Below, in pieces: positions 1-11,300 of a stretch of 64,000 nucleotides of DNA (the first letter of the stretch is position 1; each line of letters opens with the position of its first letter). The notes below the pieces were generated by a model that worked only from the letters and a program-made list of their open reading frames with translations, did no database searches and was not told where the DNA came from. The DNA is from Leptospira sp. B5-022 (GTDB lineage: Bacteria; Spirochaetota; Leptospiria; Leptospirales; Leptospiraceae): NCBI RefSeq assembly GCF_000347035.1, contig NZ_ANIJ01000047.1, forward strand, positions 377,501 to 441,500. The letters are read 5' to 3'. A program made the position numbers and the translations under genes.

Positions 1-666
1 GTGATCTCCAAACTTCCGTCCGGGTTTAAAGGTCTTTTGACGGATATGGGCTCCACTAAACAAGAGATTGTTCATGCGGTGGAGTCGGTTCTGACGGGAG
101 AGCACCAATATATTTCCTCTCATCCAATGTGCGGTTCAGAAGAATCCGGCTTGGAATTCGGAAATGCGGACTTATATGAGAACAGGCTTTGTATTTTGAC
201 CAGGCCCAAAGGTGCAACTGATGCGGCCTTTGCCGAGATCGAAAAATTTTGGAAATTTTTAGGAATGTCTACCACGGAAATTCCTGCAAAGGATCATGAT
301 AAGATCCTATCCTATGTGTCCCATGTTCCTCATTTGATCTCTTCTCTTATGACAAATTGGGTTTGGGAAAACGGGTGTGTGAGGGAATTCACCCAAAATT
401 CCCCTTTACCTTTGACAGGCGGTGGGTTTAGGGACATGACACGCATTGCAGGTTCGAATCCTAAGATGTGGTCACCGATCTTTTCTTCCAACCAAGAAGA
501 GATCTATAAGGCGCTTTTGGATTATAAGGATAGATTGGATAAACTTCTTTCGGAGTTGGATCCCCAAAAGCCGCTCGACCTAAAACATTGGGAGTCCTTC
601 ATGGAAAAATCTCGTATCGATAGGGACGCAATTTTAAAGAAACAAAATGATTCCAAGAATCCTTAG
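1..666 (+). CDS. tyrA: Prephenate dehydrogenase, 5'-truncated by the window edge
   Basis: Oxidative decarboxylation of prephenate (or arogenate) in tyrosine synthesis; cytoplasmic. The visible 221 residues hold family landmarks: TDMGSTK (14-20), the [11 protein letters not shown] loop (40-50) and SHVPHL (107-112), where the family has its catalytic histidines. The N-terminal NAD-binding GxGxxG part is absent, so the GTG at base 1 is an internal valine and the gene starts before the window. The stop lies 20 bases inside the next gene, aroA, which implies translational coupling within an aromatic amino-acid operon. Prephenate versus arogenate specificity cannot be told from sequence alone. Confidence 0.86.
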   Translation: MISKLPSGFKGLLTDMGSTKQEIVHAVESVLTGEHQYISSHPMCGSEESGLEFGNADLYENRLCILTRPKGATDAAFAEIEKFWKFLGMSTTEIPAKDHDKILSYVSHVPHLISSLMTNWVWENGCVREFTQNSPLPLTGGGFRDMTRIAGSNPKMWSPIFSSNQEEIYKALLDYKDRLDKLLSELDPQKPLDLKHWESFMEKSRIDRDAILKKQNDSKNP

Positions 667-1963
667 TTCTACCGGAAAAGAGATCACAGTTCCGGGAGAC
701 AAATCTCTTTCTCATAGAAGCGTATTATTCTCCGTATTGTCTAAAGGGACCTCTCATGTTTCCGGATTTTTGGAAGCGGAAGATCCTTTAAATACGATGA
801 AAGCTTTCACCCAACTCGGATTGAAAGTGGAAAAAATTTCCAAGGGAGAATATGTTTTTACAAGTCCCGGTAAAAATTCGCTCCAATCCCCAAAAGGAGT
901 TTTAGATTTCGGAAATGCGGGAACCGGGATCAGATTATCCGCAGGATTACTTTGCGGGATACAGGGAATTAAGGCTACATTAACGGGAGATCATTCCCTC
1001 CAAAAAAGACCGATGTCCCGTATTATAAAACCTTTAACTTCTATGGGAGCGTCCATCTCCGGAAAGGATGATAAGGCTCCTTTAGAAATCATCGGAAAAA
1101 AACTATCTAACTTTCATTACAAAAGCCCGATCGCTTCGGCTCAAGTGAAATCCTGTCTGATGCTCGCAGCAATGGCTTCCGAAACTTCTTTGGAATACGA
1201 AGAGGATATTCTCTCTCGCGACCATACGGAGAATATGTTCCGGTTTTTGGGAAACAAACTGACTTATCTTTCGCCCACTCATTTTAGAATGGAACCCCCT
1301 TATACTTTCGAAGCGAAAGAATTCAAGGTGCCGGGCGATATTTCCTCTGCCGCATTCTTTTTGGTGCTCGGAGTTTTATTAAAAGAAGGTTCCGTTCTTG
1401 TGAAAAATGTGGGATTGAACCCTTCTCGTATAGGGATCTTAAACGCGCTCGAGGCAATGGGCGCAAAAATTATCGTCCACAATAAAAGGATAGAATGCGG
1501 GGAACCCGTAGGAGATCTGGAAGCGGTCTCTTCTAATTTACGTTTTTCTGAAATTAAAGAAGAATGGATCCCTTCTCTCATCGATGAGATCCCGATCTTG
1601 ACCATCGCGGGCCTTTTTGCTAAAGGCGGATTTACGATCCGTCATGCGGAAGAACTTCGCGCAAAAGAATCGGATCGAATTTCCGCCATGGTGGAAAATC
1701 TCCGAAATTTGGGGATCACGGTACATGAATATCCGGACGGGTATGAAATCCCTGAAATCGGTTCCACCGTACATTCTTCGGAACTTTCTTCCTGGCTTTC
1801 CGGAAACCCGGTGAATATTTTTACGAAGATGGATCATCGAATCGCAATGAGTTTTATGATCCTCCAAGCGGTGAGTGGTTTGGAAATTCGCCCGGATGAA
1901 ACTTCTTGGATAGAAACTTCCTTTCCGGGATTCGAATCGTTACTGGAAGGTTTTGTACAATGA
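647..1963 (+). CDS. aroA: 3-phosphoshikimate 1-carboxyvinyltransferase (EPSP synthase)
   Basis: Transfers enolpyruvate from PEP to shikimate-3-phosphate, step six of the shikimate pathway; cytoplasmic. 438 residues, the usual length. Family signatures are intact: GDKSLSHRS (17-25) for substrate phosphate, [10 protein letters not shown] (88-97), DHSLQKRPM (about 115-123), RAKESDRI (about 338) and DHRIAM (about 396). It overlaps tyrA by 20 bases and ends in an ATGA overlap with cmk, so three consecutive genes are probably read from one message. No strong Shine-Dalgarno precedes the ATG, in keeping with coupling. Confidence 0.96.
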   Translation: MIPRILSSTGKEITVPGDKSLSHRSVLFSVLSKGTSHVSGFLEAEDPLNTMKAFTQLGLKVEKISKGEYVFTSPGKNSLQSPKGVLDFGNAGTGIRLSAGLLCGIQGIKATLTGDHSLQKRPMSRIIKPLTSMGASISGKDDKAPLEIIGKKLSNFHYKSPIASAQVKSCLMLAAMASETSLEYEEDILSRDHTENMFRFLGNKLTYLSPTHFRMEPPYTFEAKEFKVPGDISSAAFFLVLGVLLKEGSVLVKNVGLNPSRIGILNALEAMGAKIIVHNKRIECGEPVGDLEAVSSNLRFSEIKEEWIPSLIDEIPILTIAGLFAKGGFTIRHAEELRAKESDRISAMVENLRNLGITVHEYPDGYEIPEIGSTVHSSELSSWLSGNPVNIFTKMDHRIAMSFMILQAVSGLEIRPDETSWIETSFPGFESLLEGFVQ

Positions 1964-2673
1964 CGGAAAATGTGATCGCTTTAGACGGCCCCGCCGGAAC
2001 GGGAAAGAGCACAGTCGCTCGAGAACTTTCCAAAAAACTCGGATTCGAATATTTGGATTCCGGCGCATTCTACCGAGCGTTAACTCTTCATATTTATAGG
2101 ATCTACAAATCCAAAAATTCTTCGATATCTTTTTCGGACTGGTTGTCCGGTAAGGAGCTCCTGCCATTGACCGACGGAGTAAAAATTTTCTGCGAATTTT
2201 CGGAAGCAGGGGAGAATCATATCTTCCTAAATGGAGAAGATGTTTCCGCCGAGATCAGAACTGCGGAGATCACAAGAGAGATCAAATACATCGCCGACAA
2301 AGCGGTCTTTAGGGAATTCGTAAATTCTCAATTGAGAAAACTTTCCGAGACTCATCGTTTGGTTATGGACGGTAGAGACATAGGTACCCACGTATTTCCG
2401 GACGCCCGTTACAAATTCTTTTTGACAGCTTCTTCCAGAATTCGGGCCGAAAGAAGATACAATCAGTTATTAGAGCAAGGGATCCGTTCGGATTTGGACG
2501 AAATCGAAAAAGAGATCGTGGTCCGGGACAAATCCGATATGGAAAGGGAAATCGCCCCCCTCCGGAAAGCGGAGGATGCAATCCTCATTGACACAGATAA
2601 CCTGCCAAAAAATAGTGTAATTAGTAAGATCCTTGGGTGCCTAGAGCCTGGCATTTATAACGATTCGCACTAA
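1960..2673 (+). CDS. cmk: Cytidylate kinase
   Basis: Phosphorylates CMP/dCMP with ATP in pyrimidine nucleotide supply. The P-loop GPAGTGKST (10-18) and the DGRDIGT motif (about 137) are typical of bacterial CMP kinases, and the 237-residue length fits. The frame is open upstream to 1906, but the ATG at 1960 puts the P-loop at its normal distance from the N-terminus and gives a 4-base ATGA overlap with the aroA stop. The order aroA-cmk-rpsA is common in bacteria. Confidence 0.95.
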   Translation: MTENVIALDGPAGTGKSTVARELSKKLGFEYLDSGAFYRALTLHIYRIYKSKNSSISFSDWLSGKELLPLTDGVKIFCEFSEAGENHIFLNGEDVSAEIRTAEITREIKYIADKAVFREFVNSQLRKLSETHRLVMDGRDIGTHVFPDARYKFFLTASSRIRAERRYNQLLEQGIRSDLDEIEKEIVVRDKSDMEREIAPLRKAEDAILIDTDNLPKNSVISKILGCLEPGIYNDSH

Positions 2674-2704
2674 TCCCAATCAAACACCGAGTAATTCAAT
2701 CCGT

Positions 2705-4387
<1,683 letters not shown>

Positions 4388-4408
4388 GGACGACTCTCGG
4401 AGTTTTCG

Positions 4409-5146
4409 ATGAAACGATTCGAACCTAAAACCGGTGCATCTATTACGGATATCGATCCGTACCCGGGTCTTACCGGCGCAGAAAGATTTTTTGCAATTTT
4501 ATTCTCCAAAATTGGAGAGAATAAAAAGCAGGTTTTATTCGGAATCGGCGTTTTATTCGTAACCGTACTAACTGTCGTTAGCTGGAATGAATATAGAGCG
4601 GAACAATTCCGCAAAGGAACTCTTGCCATCGAAAAATTGGAGAAGGAACTTTCTCTTTCCCCAATGACGGAAATCACGGATAAAATTAAAAAATACGAAA
4701 CTATTGCTTCTACCTATAGTTCCCCTTCTTTAGATATCAGACTTTCCAAAACTTTGGGAGATCTTTATGCTAAAAACGGTGAATATCAAAAAGCGGCAGA
4801 GAAGTTAGAATTTGCGGGTAAAAAAATCGACGAACTTCCAGAAGTGAAGGCTTACTATTTTTTTATCGCAGGGAATTACAGAGAAAGTGCAAACCAACTC
4901 GCGGAAGCTGAGTCCGATTACGGAGTTTCCGTATCCCTTTTAAGCAATCGTAAGAATGTAGCGGGATTTTACGCTTGGAGTCTATACCAAGCGGGTCGCT
5001 TGAAACTTCAAAACGGCAAAAAAGAAGAAGCGGTCGATCTATTAAAAAAAGTTTTAGAACAAGATATCCCTTCTCCTTCCGAAGAATATAAAGCCGTCAG
5101 AGAACTCGCTACATATCTTCTACTAAAAAGCAGCCAGGGAAACTGA
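4409..5146 (+). CDS. Membrane-anchored tetratricopeptide protein (YfgM-like)
   Basis: 245 residues: a short cytoplasmic N-terminus with [12 protein letters not shown], one transmembrane helix at about 44-61, then helical TPR-like repeats to the C-terminus (for example [21 protein letters not shown], written here as two overlapping parts: [11 protein letters not shown] and [12 protein letters not shown]). This topology matches YfgM-type ancillary proteins of the Sec translocon, although sequence identity cannot be judged here. It lies 21 bases after rpsA and its TGATG stop/start overlaps hisG by one base, so it is part of the same operon. A general protein-protein scaffold is the alternative reading. 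Confidence 0.6.
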   Translation: MKRFEPKTGASITDIDPYPGLTGAERFFAILFSKIGENKKQVLFGIGVLFVTVLTVVSWNEYRAEQFRKGTLAIEKLEKELSLSPMTEITDKIKKYETIASTYSSPSLDIRLSKTLGDLYAKNGEYQKAAEKLEFAGKKIDELPEVKAYYFFIAGNYRESANQLAEAESDYGVSVSLLSNRKNVAGFYAWSLYQAGRLKLQNGKKEEAVDLLKKVLEQDIPSPSEEYKAVRELATYLLLKSSQGN

Positions 5147-5775
5147 TGCTCACTTTGGCCCTTCCGAAAGGACGGCTTGCCGAAGAGAGTATCGAGCTCA
5201 TGCTCGAACGGGGATGGCTCTCCGGTCGTCCCGATCCCGATTCCAAAGAACTTATATTTAACGACACAAAAGGAAAGGTCCGTATTTTACTGGTCCGTTC
5301 CCAGGATGTTGCGACTTACGTGGAGCAGAATTCTGCGGATGCCGGTATCGTGGGATGGGACGTATTATTGGAAGGGGGTTACGACCTTCTTCTTCCTTTG
5401 GATTTGGGAATCGGAAAATGTAGACTTTCCGTTGCGGGACCGAAAGGTTGGAACCTCAGTTCTGGCGAAAGAAAGGTCCGGGTCGCGACAAAATATCCGA
5501 ATATTGCCAAGGACTTCTTCCTGAAAAAGGGGATCAACTGCGAAGTTATCAAACTGTACGGAAGTATTGAGCTCGCTCCTTTGGTGGGTTTATCCGATTG
5601 TATCGTAGATTTGGTGTCCACAGGCGGGACCCTCAGGGCCAATAATTTGGAAGAGATCGAAGTCATCATGGAATCCACGGCAAGATTGGTATTTAACCGT
5701 TCCGCTTTATATACCAAACGAGCCGAAACCGGTGAATTCCTGGATTCTTTTGCTTTAACCGAAAAACGGTTGTGA
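5146..5775 (+). CDS. hisG: ATP phosphoribosyltransferase, short form
   Basis: First step of histidine synthesis: joins ATP and PRPP. 209 residues, the short HisG form without the C-terminal regulatory domain. Visible landmarks are ALPKGRL (5-11), DAGIVGWD (about 65-72) and the PRPP-loop [14 protein letters not shown] (about 163-176). Short HisG needs the HisZ subunit for activity and feedback control; no hisZ is present in this window, so it should be elsewhere in the chromosome. One-base overlap (TGATG) with the TPR gene upstream. Confidence 0.95.
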   Translation: MLTLALPKGRLAEESIELMLERGWLSGRPDPDSKELIFNDTKGKVRILLVRSQDVATYVEQNSADAGIVGWDVLLEGGYDLLLPLDLGIGKCRLSVAGPKGWNLSSGERKVRVATKYPNIAKDFFLKKGINCEVIKLYGSIELAPLVGLSDCIVDLVSTGGTLRANNLEEIEVIMESTARLVFNRSALYTKRAETGEFLDSFALTEKRL

Positions 5776-5833
5776 ATTCCGCCTTTAAAAAAAACATAGT
5801 CGTAAATCGACCTTATATCTATAGAGAAAAACA

Positions 5834-6034
5834 ATGGCAGTTCCTAAGAGACGAAAATCTAAATCAAAAGTGAGGATGAAACGGGCCCATCATGCGATCG
5901 GGAAACCGAATCTAGTCCCTTGCCCGAACTGTAATTCCTTCAGACCTCCTCATAGAATCTGCCCTGTTTGCGGTTTTTATAAAGACCGTGTAGTGGTAGA
6001 ACCGAAAGTCAGGAAGACTAGCGAAGAGAACTAA
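5834..6034 (+). CDS. rpmF: 50S ribosomal protein L32
   Basis: Small large-subunit ribosomal protein of 66 residues, with the [12 protein letters not shown] start typical of L32 and a zinc-binding pair of CxxC motifs (CPNC at 30-33, CPVC at about 43-46). All four cysteines remain, so this is the zinc-containing C+ form. It sits six bases before plsX; the rpmF-plsX order is one of the most conserved gene pairs in bacteria. Confidence 0.96.
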   Translation: MAVPKRRKSKSKVRMKRAHHAIGKPNLVPCPNCNSFRPPHRICPVCGFYKDRVVVEPKVRKTSEEN

Positions 6035-6039
6035 TCAAT

Positions 6040-7044
6040 ATGTGGGTCGCCGTCGATGCAATGAGCGGCGACTACGGTCCTGACAGGATCGTAGAAGGGG
6101 CCGTTAGCGCGGTAAATCAAGACGGCAGAAACGTCATACTCGTCGGTAAAGAAGAAGATATCAGCGAGATCCTCCTCAAATACGAATACGATACAAACAA
6201 GATCAGGATTGTCCATGCCAGTGAGATTATAGGCATGAATGATTCTCCATCCATTGCGGTGCGTGCAATGGAAGATTCTTCCGTTGTGCAGGCAGCTCAG
6301 CTCGTTGCGGACAAAACTTGCGTTGGAATGTTTTCTCCTGGGAATACGGGCGCTACTATGGCGGCCGCACTATTGTATCTCGGTAGAATCCCAGGAGTAC
6401 TTAGGCCTCCGATTGCCGCTCCGATCCCAAGAGAAAAAGGAGCTCCTACACTACTTTTAGATGCAGGTGCAAATGTGGATTGTAAGCCCGAGTATTTGGC
6501 CCAGTTCGCAATTATGGGAGAGATCTACTCTAGACTCATATTTAATATTCACAGACCTAAGGTCGGGATCTTATCCAACGGAGAAGAAGATAAGAAGGGA
6601 AACTCGGTCACCTTAAAGGCTTTCGAATTTATCAAAAAACTACCGATCGATTTCGTTGGAAATGTAGAAGGACGAGATCTTTATGGTGGAGGAAGGGACG
6701 TGGACGTTGTGGTCTGCGACGGCTTTGTCGGCAATATCGTACTGAAAGCAACCGAAGGTCTTTCCAAATCCATATTCAGCGTCTTAAGAGAAAGTATCGC
6801 TCAGTCAAGCCTTGCCCAAACGGGGGCCCTTCTTCTCAAACCTACATTCACAGCGATCAAAAAAAGATTGGATTACGCCGAATACGGTGGAGCGCTTCTT
6901 CTCGGAGTGGATGGGACTTGTTTGATAGGTCACGGTTCTTCCAATGCACATGCCGTCCGAAATGCCATCCGAGTGGTGGTAGAATGTGCTGAAAGGGATG
7001 TAAACCAGCGTATCAAAGAAGATATAGAGAAGGCTAAGTTTTAA
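6040..7044 (+). CDS. plsX: Phosphate acyltransferase PlsX
   Basis: Converts acyl-ACP to acyl-phosphate, the donor that PlsY uses to start phospholipid synthesis; a peripheral membrane enzyme. 334 residues with family blocks near the N-terminus ([17 protein letters not shown]), [12 protein letters not shown] (about 104-115) and the C-terminal [17 protein letters not shown]. It follows rpmF by five bases. The dispersed CTCTGTG repeat occupies the gap downstream, before fabG. Confidence 0.95.
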   Translation: MWVAVDAMSGDYGPDRIVEGAVSAVNQDGRNVILVGKEEDISEILLKYEYDTNKIRIVHASEIIGMNDSPSIAVRAMEDSSVVQAAQLVADKTCVGMFSPGNTGATMAAALLYLGRIPGVLRPPIAAPIPREKGAPTLLLDAGANVDCKPEYLAQFAIMGEIYSRLIFNIHRPKVGILSNGEEDKKGNSVTLKAFEFIKKLPIDFVGNVEGRDLYGGGRDVDVVVCDGFVGNIVLKATEGLSKSIFSVLRESIAQSSLAQTGALLLKPTFTAIKKRLDYAEYGGALLLGVDGTCLIGHGSSNAHAVRNAIRVVVECAERDVNQRIKEDIEKAKF

Positions 7045-7061
7045 TCCAATAACAAGATTAT

Positions 7062-7137
7062 TTCGCACGGAGGGCATTGAGAACACAGAAGGTTTTGTGG
7101 GCTCTTATCTCCGTGAACTTCGTGGTCTCTGTGCGAA
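7062..7137. repeat. Dispersed CTCTGTG-type inverted repeat, copy 1
   Basis: The left arm starts ttcgcacgg (7062) with cattgagaacacagaagg following; the right arm ends ctccgtgaacttcgtgg then tctctgtgcgaa (7137). The terminal ttcgcac/gtgcgaa pair is perfect and the interior is made of short units resembling cacagaga/ctctgtg. It fills most of the 191-base gap between plsX and fabG. The remaining bases 7138-7235 show only the fabG leader. Confidence 0.8.
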
Positions 7138-7235
7138 CTTTCCTAAACTTCCAAGGTGAACGCTACGCCCAGAATCACTTGACCCCCCAGGCCCGAAAAA
7201 TACGCTAACCGCAGAATCTGGTAAGGAAAAAACCA

Positions 7236-8000
7236 ATGATCGATTTGAAAGGCAAAAACGCCATTATAACCGGGGCTGCCCGCGGAATCGGTAAAGCAAC
7301 CGCTCTTAAACTGGCGCAAGCAGGCGCAAATGTTGTTATCGCCGACTTAAATGAAGAGGCAAGTAAAGCTACTGCGGAAGAGATCGCAAAAGTTACAGGT
7401 GTTAAAGCGATCGGAGTCGCTGTAAACGTAGCAAACGCGGAATCCGCACAAGCTGGTATCCAAGCTGTAGTGGATAATTTCGGTTCAATTGACATCCTAG
7501 TGAACAACGCAGGTATCACTAAAGATACTCTTATGCTCAGAATGAAACAGGAACAATGGGACGCTGTAATCGCAGTGAACCTGACCGGAACTTTCAACTG
7601 CACCCAAGCTGCCGTAAAATTTATGGCAAAAAATCCGAACGGCGGATCCATCATCAACCTTTCTTCCATCGCAGGGGTGAACGGAAATATCGGACAAACC
7701 AACTACTCCGCGTCGAAAGCGGGGGTAATCGGTTTGACCAAAGCTGTCGCGCTGGAAATGGCAGGTCGTAAGATCCGTTGTAATGCGATTGCTCCGGGAT
7801 TTATCGCTACGGAGATGACCGACGCGATCCCTGAAAAGATCCGCACCGCAATGGTAGCTGCGATCCCTTTGAAGAGAGCAGGACAACCGGATGATATCGC
7901 GAATACTATCGCGTTCTTAGCTTCCGATCTTTCCTCCTTCATTACAGGACAATTGATCGAAGTGAACGGTGGGGGATTCCTTCCAGGAGTCCAAGCCTAA
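7236..8000 (+). CDS. fabG: 3-oxoacyl-ACP reductase
   Basis: NADPH-dependent reduction of beta-ketoacyl-ACP in fatty-acid elongation. 254 residues with the short-chain dehydrogenase plan: TGAARGIGK cofactor loop (12-20), NNAG (about 89-92), catalytic YSASK (about 157-161) and a C-terminal GGG-containing segment. The run plsX, fabG, acpP, rnc is the usual fab order with fabH and fabD missing. A good intrinsic terminator follows, so fabG is probably not co-transcribed with acpP. Confidence 0.94.
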   Translation: MIDLKGKNAIITGAARGIGKATALKLAQAGANVVIADLNEEASKATAEEIAKVTGVKAIGVAVNVANAESAQAGIQAVVDNFGSIDILVNNAGITKDTLMLRMKQEQWDAVIAVNLTGTFNCTQAAVKFMAKNPNGGSIINLSSIAGVNGNIGQTNYSASKAGVIGLTKAVALEMAGRKIRCNAIAPGFIATEMTDAIPEKIRTAMVAAIPLKRAGQPDDIANTIAFLASDLSSFITGQLIEVNGGGFLPGVQA

Positions 8001-8040
8001 TCAGTTATTCGGATCCAAATCCGAATCAATCAGGCAGAGA

Positions 8041-8070
8041 GCCCGGAATTTTCCGGGCTTTTGTTTTTTT
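8041..8070 (+). terminator. Intrinsic terminator after fabG
   Basis: Perfect 8-bp stem gcccggaa/ttccgggc with a two-base loop, followed by TTTTGTTTTTTT. It separates fabG from acpP. Confidence 0.9.
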
Positions 8071-8455
8071 GCAGAACAAACAAAACCTTTCTTAGAAAGG
8101 TTCTCATCATATTGCATAAAATTATAAACCCGAACGGCGTTCGAATGGATGAACGAGATCGGTTTTCGCATCGAATATTAGAAATGTGACTTTTCGATTA
8201 TTTGAATATGGGGAAGGGACTGGATCGGAATTTTCGATAGTTTGAGTCGATCGAATTCGTGAGCAATAGAACATCTTCTTTGAAAAAAAATGAAAAAGAG
8301 ACTTGGATATTATTCTGTTTTTTTCCCGTTTCCAATCCGTTAACGCTTGCCAAAACATTTGAGAAAAAAATGTTTAAAAATCGGTGGATGAATTCATCCC
8401 CGATTCTAAACCTAACTAAAACTTACATACCACTCCGGTGGTACGGAGGAAACAA
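8071..8455 (+). other. Non-coding leader of acpP
   Basis: About 385 bases without a credible gene. It is A/T-rich, with two similar patches (ttttcgattatttgaa and attttcgatagtttgag, near 8190 and 8230). It must hold the acpP promoter, but I find no convincing -35/-10 pair. It ends with a strong Shine-Dalgarno, GGAGGA at 8445-8450. Confidence 0.5.
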
Positions 8456-8689
8456 ATGGCAGATTTCGAAAAGATTAAGTCTATTATCGTTGAGCAACTT
8501 GGAGTGGACGAGTCCGAAGTGACTCCTGAAGCACACTTCATTGATGACCTCGGTGCAGACTCTCTTGACACAGTTGAACTCGTTATGGCTCTTGAAGAAG
8601 AGTTTGGCGTTGAAATTTCCGATGAGGATGCTGAAAAGATCCAAACCGTCGGAGACGTAATTAAGTTCATCGACACTCTAAAGTCCTAA
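8456..8689 (+). CDS. acpP: Acyl carrier protein
   Basis: Carries growing acyl chains on a 4'-phosphopantetheine arm attached to Ser36 in the [10 protein letters not shown] motif (33-42). 77 residues and very acidic, both typical. The ATG at 8456 follows GGAGGA by five bases; the upstream in-frame GTG at 8438 has no such site and lengthens the N-terminus beyond the family norm. The strong ribosome site fits one of the most abundant proteins of a bacterial cell. Confidence 0.96.
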   Translation: MADFEKIKSIIVEQLGVDESEVTPEAHFIDDLGADSLDTVELVMALEEEFGVEISDEDAEKIQTVGDVIKFIDTLKS

Positions 8690-8700
8690 TTGACTGGACC

Positions 8701-8739
8701 TCCGGGTTCTTTTACGGGAACTCGGAAGTCTTTCCTTCC
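8701..8739 (+). terminator. Candidate attenuator/terminator between acpP and rnc
   Basis: Hairpin tccgggttc (8701-8709) with gaactcgga (8718-8726), nine pairs including one G-T, then a pyrimidine-rich run tctttccttcctttt. The tail is interrupted by cytosines, so partial termination is more likely than full. It would lower rnc expression relative to acpP. Confidence 0.5.
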
Positions 8740-8763
8740 TTTTATCAAAATCCTTTGATAAAA
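8740..8763 (+). promoter_or_regulatory. Hairpin covering the rnc start codon
   Basis: Perfect 10-bp inverted repeat ttttatcaaa/tttgataaaa with a four-base loop (atcc). The proposed rnc TTG start (8755-8757) lies inside the right arm, and an A10 run (8760-8769) follows. RNase III autoregulation by cleavage of a leader hairpin is known in E. coli; a similar role here is inference. Confidence 0.45.
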
Positions 8764-9483
8764 AAAAAATACATTCAAAATAAAACCGAATCCGATCCTA
8801 AGGATCCTTCCTTACTTGCGTCCGAACTAGGTTTAAAATTTAATAAACCTTCTTACTTAGAAATTGCATTCATACATAGTTCTTTTAGGAACGAAAATCC
8901 CGAATATAAAGAAGACAACGAAAGATTAGAGTTCTTAGGCGATTCGGTTCTAGGTCTGGTTGTCGCAAAATATTTGTATCGAACAAATCCTTCCGCAAGT
9001 GAAGGCGAGCTATCCAGAAAAAAAGCAACCTTGGTCTCCACCGCGATGTTAAACGGTCTCAGTGAAAAGTTGGGACTAACTTCTTACGTACTACTCGGAA
9101 AAGGAGAGGGCCAGGGAGGCGCACAAAAAAAACTGGGAGCCAATCTATTCGAGTCCTTGGTCGGTGCGATTTATTTAGACCAAGGAATGGAAGCGGCGGA
9201 GAAGTTTATACTAGAACATCTAATAGAATACATTAAAAATTCCGATAAGGTAAAAGAGGCTACGGATTATAAATCCATCCTCCAGGAAATCTGCCAAAAA
9301 AAATTCAGACTTTTACCGTCTTACAGATTAATAAAAGAGACCGGGCCGGATCACGAAAAGACCTTTTACGTTAGTGTATCTATCCGGGACAAACATTCTG
9401 CGGAAGGTAAGGGAAAGAACAAAAAGTTCGCCGAACAAGATGCAGCGAAACAATTATTGAAGGCCCTAAAGATCAAGGTTTAA
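8755..9483 (+). CDS. rnc: Ribonuclease III
   Basis: Cleaves double-stranded RNA in rRNA processing and mRNA turnover. 242 residues: catalytic domain with the signature [13 protein letters not shown] (55-67), and a C-terminal double-stranded RNA-binding domain (about 163-241, with [11 protein letters not shown] near the end). No ATG or GTG lies near the N-terminus; the frame begins at a TTG that sits within a hairpin arm and is followed by ten adenines, so translation start is probably weak or controlled. It follows acpP by 65 bases and precedes a Nudix gene by nine. Confidence 0.93.
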   Translation: MIKKKYIQNKTESDPKDPSLLASELGLKFNKPSYLEIAFIHSSFRNENPEYKEDNERLEFLGDSVLGLVVAKYLYRTNPSASEGELSRKKATLVSTAMLNGLSEKLGLTSYVLLGKGEGQGGAQKKLGANLFESLVGAIYLDQGMEAAEKFILEHLIEYIKNSDKVKEATDYKSILQEICQKKFRLLPSYRLIKETGPDHEKTFYVSVSIRDKHSAEGKGKNKKFAEQDAAKQLLKALKIKV

Positions 9484-9492
9484 AGAAATCTA

Positions 9493-9954
9493 ATGGAATT
9501 CTTTTTTAAAAAGAAAGGTTTGAGGGTCAGAGTGGCCGCATTGATCCGAAATCGAAAGGGGGAGATCCTTCTTTTGCAGCAAAAAAAGAAGGATGCCTAT
9601 TATTGGTTATTACCGGGAGGCGGGATCGAATTCGGGGAAAGCGCAGAAGACGCATTAAGAAGGGAACTGAAAGAAGAACTTTCTCTCGATATCACCAGCG
9701 CCAATTTTCTATTTTTAAACGAGTCTATAGATCCGAAGGGAAATCGTCACCTTCTACAGTTGGTATTCTTAGCAACCGTCAAAAAACAGGACCCTACTGT
9801 GAACCTGAAAGAGAAAGCGATCACAGGATTCGGCTATTTTCCTTTGAAAGCGGTTTTAGAAATGGATATAAGACCGGATATTAAGGATTTTCTTAGTTCG
9901 GGAAAATATAAACCGGCTCCCTTTATACGAAGCCAATGGGTATACGATAAATGA
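9493..9954 (+). CDS. Nudix hydrolase
   Basis: Hydrolyses a nucleoside diphosphate linked to another group; the substrate cannot be deduced. 153 residues. The Nudix box runs from GGIEFGE to RRELKEELSL (about 43-63): the metal-binding REL-x-EE core is intact, but the usual glycine near its end is serine. It ends in an ATGA overlap with aroB, so the two are coupled. No link to aromatic synthesis is evident, and housecleaning is the default guess. Confidence 0.85.
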   Translation: MEFFFKKKGLRVRVAALIRNRKGEILLLQQKKKDAYYWLLPGGGIEFGESAEDALRRELKEELSLDITSANFLFLNESIDPKGNRHLLQLVFLATVKKQDPTVNLKEKAITGFGYFPLKAVLEMDIRPDIKDFLSSGKYKPAPFIRSQWVYDK

Positions 9955-11045
9955 ATCCTATCCGGGAAGTACAGATCAGAGCATTTTCAAAAGAATATAA
10001 GGTCCAGATCCATTCGGACTTCAGAGGTTTGGGAGAAACGATCAAAAGATTTTATCCTATTTCTTCCATATTTATACTTACGGAAAGAAAACTTGCCGGA
10101 CTGTTTTCCAAGTTTTACGAATCGGAACTTTCCTGTCCCGGAATCCCATTCCACGAAATTTATATCAAGGGCGGTGAGAAAAATAAACATATCCTTCGTA
10201 CCGCAGAAGTTTATAATAAACTGATCGAGCTTGGAGCGGACCGCAAAAGTTTGATCCTTGCATTGGGCGGGGGAGTTGTAGGCGATTTTGCCGGATTTAT
10301 CGCATCCACGTTCCAAAGAGGGATACGTTTTGCACAAATTCCTACAACCTTACTTGCTTCCGTAGATTCTTCCGTGGGCGGAAAAGTAGCAGTGAATGCC
10401 GATCTTGGGAAAAATATGATCGGCTCCTTCTACCAACCTGAGTTCGTTTTTTTACCTTTGATCGCATTGTCCACTTTGCCCAAAAGAGAATGGAGATGTG
10501 GAATGGCTGAGATCGTAAAACACGCGCTTTTATCGGGAGGAGAATATCTGGAGAAAGTCCGCTTAAACGATAAATCCGTTTACGACCATACTTCTTCCGA
10601 ACTTTTGGATCTGATCGTAGGTTCTATTTTATATAAGGCTAATATAGTTTCCCAGGACGAAAGAGAAACGGGTTTGAGAAAAGTCCTGAATCTAGGACAT
10701 ACTACCGCTCACGCAATAGAATCTCTCACGAATTATAGAAGATATTCTCATGGAGAAGCGGTTTCTATCGGGCTTTTGACTGCGACCATTTTATCCGCAG
10801 AAAAACAAGGTCTGGATCCTTCTTGGATAGAAGGTCTAAAAAAAATATTAAAAGCGTATGATCTTCCGTATCACGATAAAAGTAAATCCGCACAAGTTGC
10901 GAAACATACTCTTCATGATAAGAAGAATGTAGGCAACTCGGTTCGTTTTGTTCTTCTTCAATCTCCCGGCAATCCGATCTGGGATATTCCAGTCGAGTTG
11001 GAAGAGATCGCTTCCGCTTTCAGAAAGCAGAAAAAAATGGATTAG
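9951..11045 (+). CDS. aroB: 3-dehydroquinate synthase
   Basis: NAD-dependent, metal-dependent cyclisation of DAHP, second step of the shikimate pathway. 364 residues, usual length. Motifs include LGGGVVGDFAGF (about 102-113), IPTTLLASVDSSVGGK (about 128-143) and the metal-site region LNLGHTTAHAIE. It overlaps the Nudix gene by four bases (ATGA). The dispersed repeat follows about 40 bases after its stop. Confidence 0.95.
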   Translation: MNPIREVQIRAFSKEYKVQIHSDFRGLGETIKRFYPISSIFILTERKLAGLFSKFYESELSCPGIPFHEIYIKGGEKNKHILRTAEVYNKLIELGADRKSLILALGGGVVGDFAGFIASTFQRGIRFAQIPTTLLASVDSSVGGKVAVNADLGKNMIGSFYQPEFVFLPLIALSTLPKREWRCGMAEIVKHALLSGGEYLEKVRLNDKSVYDHTSSELLDLIVGSILYKANIVSQDERETGLRKVLNLGHTTAHAIESLTNYRRYSHGEAVSIGLLTATILSAEKQGLDPSWIEGLKKILKAYDLPYHDKSKSAQVAKHTLHDKKNVGNSVRFVLLQSPGNPIWDIPVELEEIASAFRKQKKMD

Positions 11046-11081
11046 AAAACGTAGAGTTTAGAAGAGGCGCAAAAATTTTTG

Positions 11082-11208
11082 GCACACAGAGACGCGGAGT
11101 CTCAGAGGTAGGAAATTATCGAATTAGAAAGTGTCCAAGTTTAGCGTTCTTTATGGTTTAATATGAAAATCTTTTAAGAAACTCTTTGGGCTCTGTGCCT
11201 CTGTGTGA
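11082..11208. repeat. Dispersed CTCTGTG-type inverted repeat, copy 2
   Basis: Left arm cacacagagacgcggagtct (11083-11102); right arm ctctgtgcctctgtgtg (11191-11207). The two arms flank about 85 bases of A/T-rich spacer, longer than in other copies. It occupies most of the 255-base gap between aroB and the MscS gene. Confidence 0.75.
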
Positions 11209-11300
11209 GAATAACTCAGTCTCTCTTTCAAACTCTGCGTCTTTGCTTCCAAAAACACCTTGATTTCGTCATAGTAATACCTAGTGTAGGTTCTCTTATC

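Noticed and set aside
5379..5834. Minus-strand open frame of 151 codons
   Set aside because: Antisense to hisG; no domain and no promoter.
7062..7137. Insertion sequence or its ends
   Set aside because: No transposase, no target duplication visible, and the element is under 100 bases; a non-autonomous element is possible but unproved.
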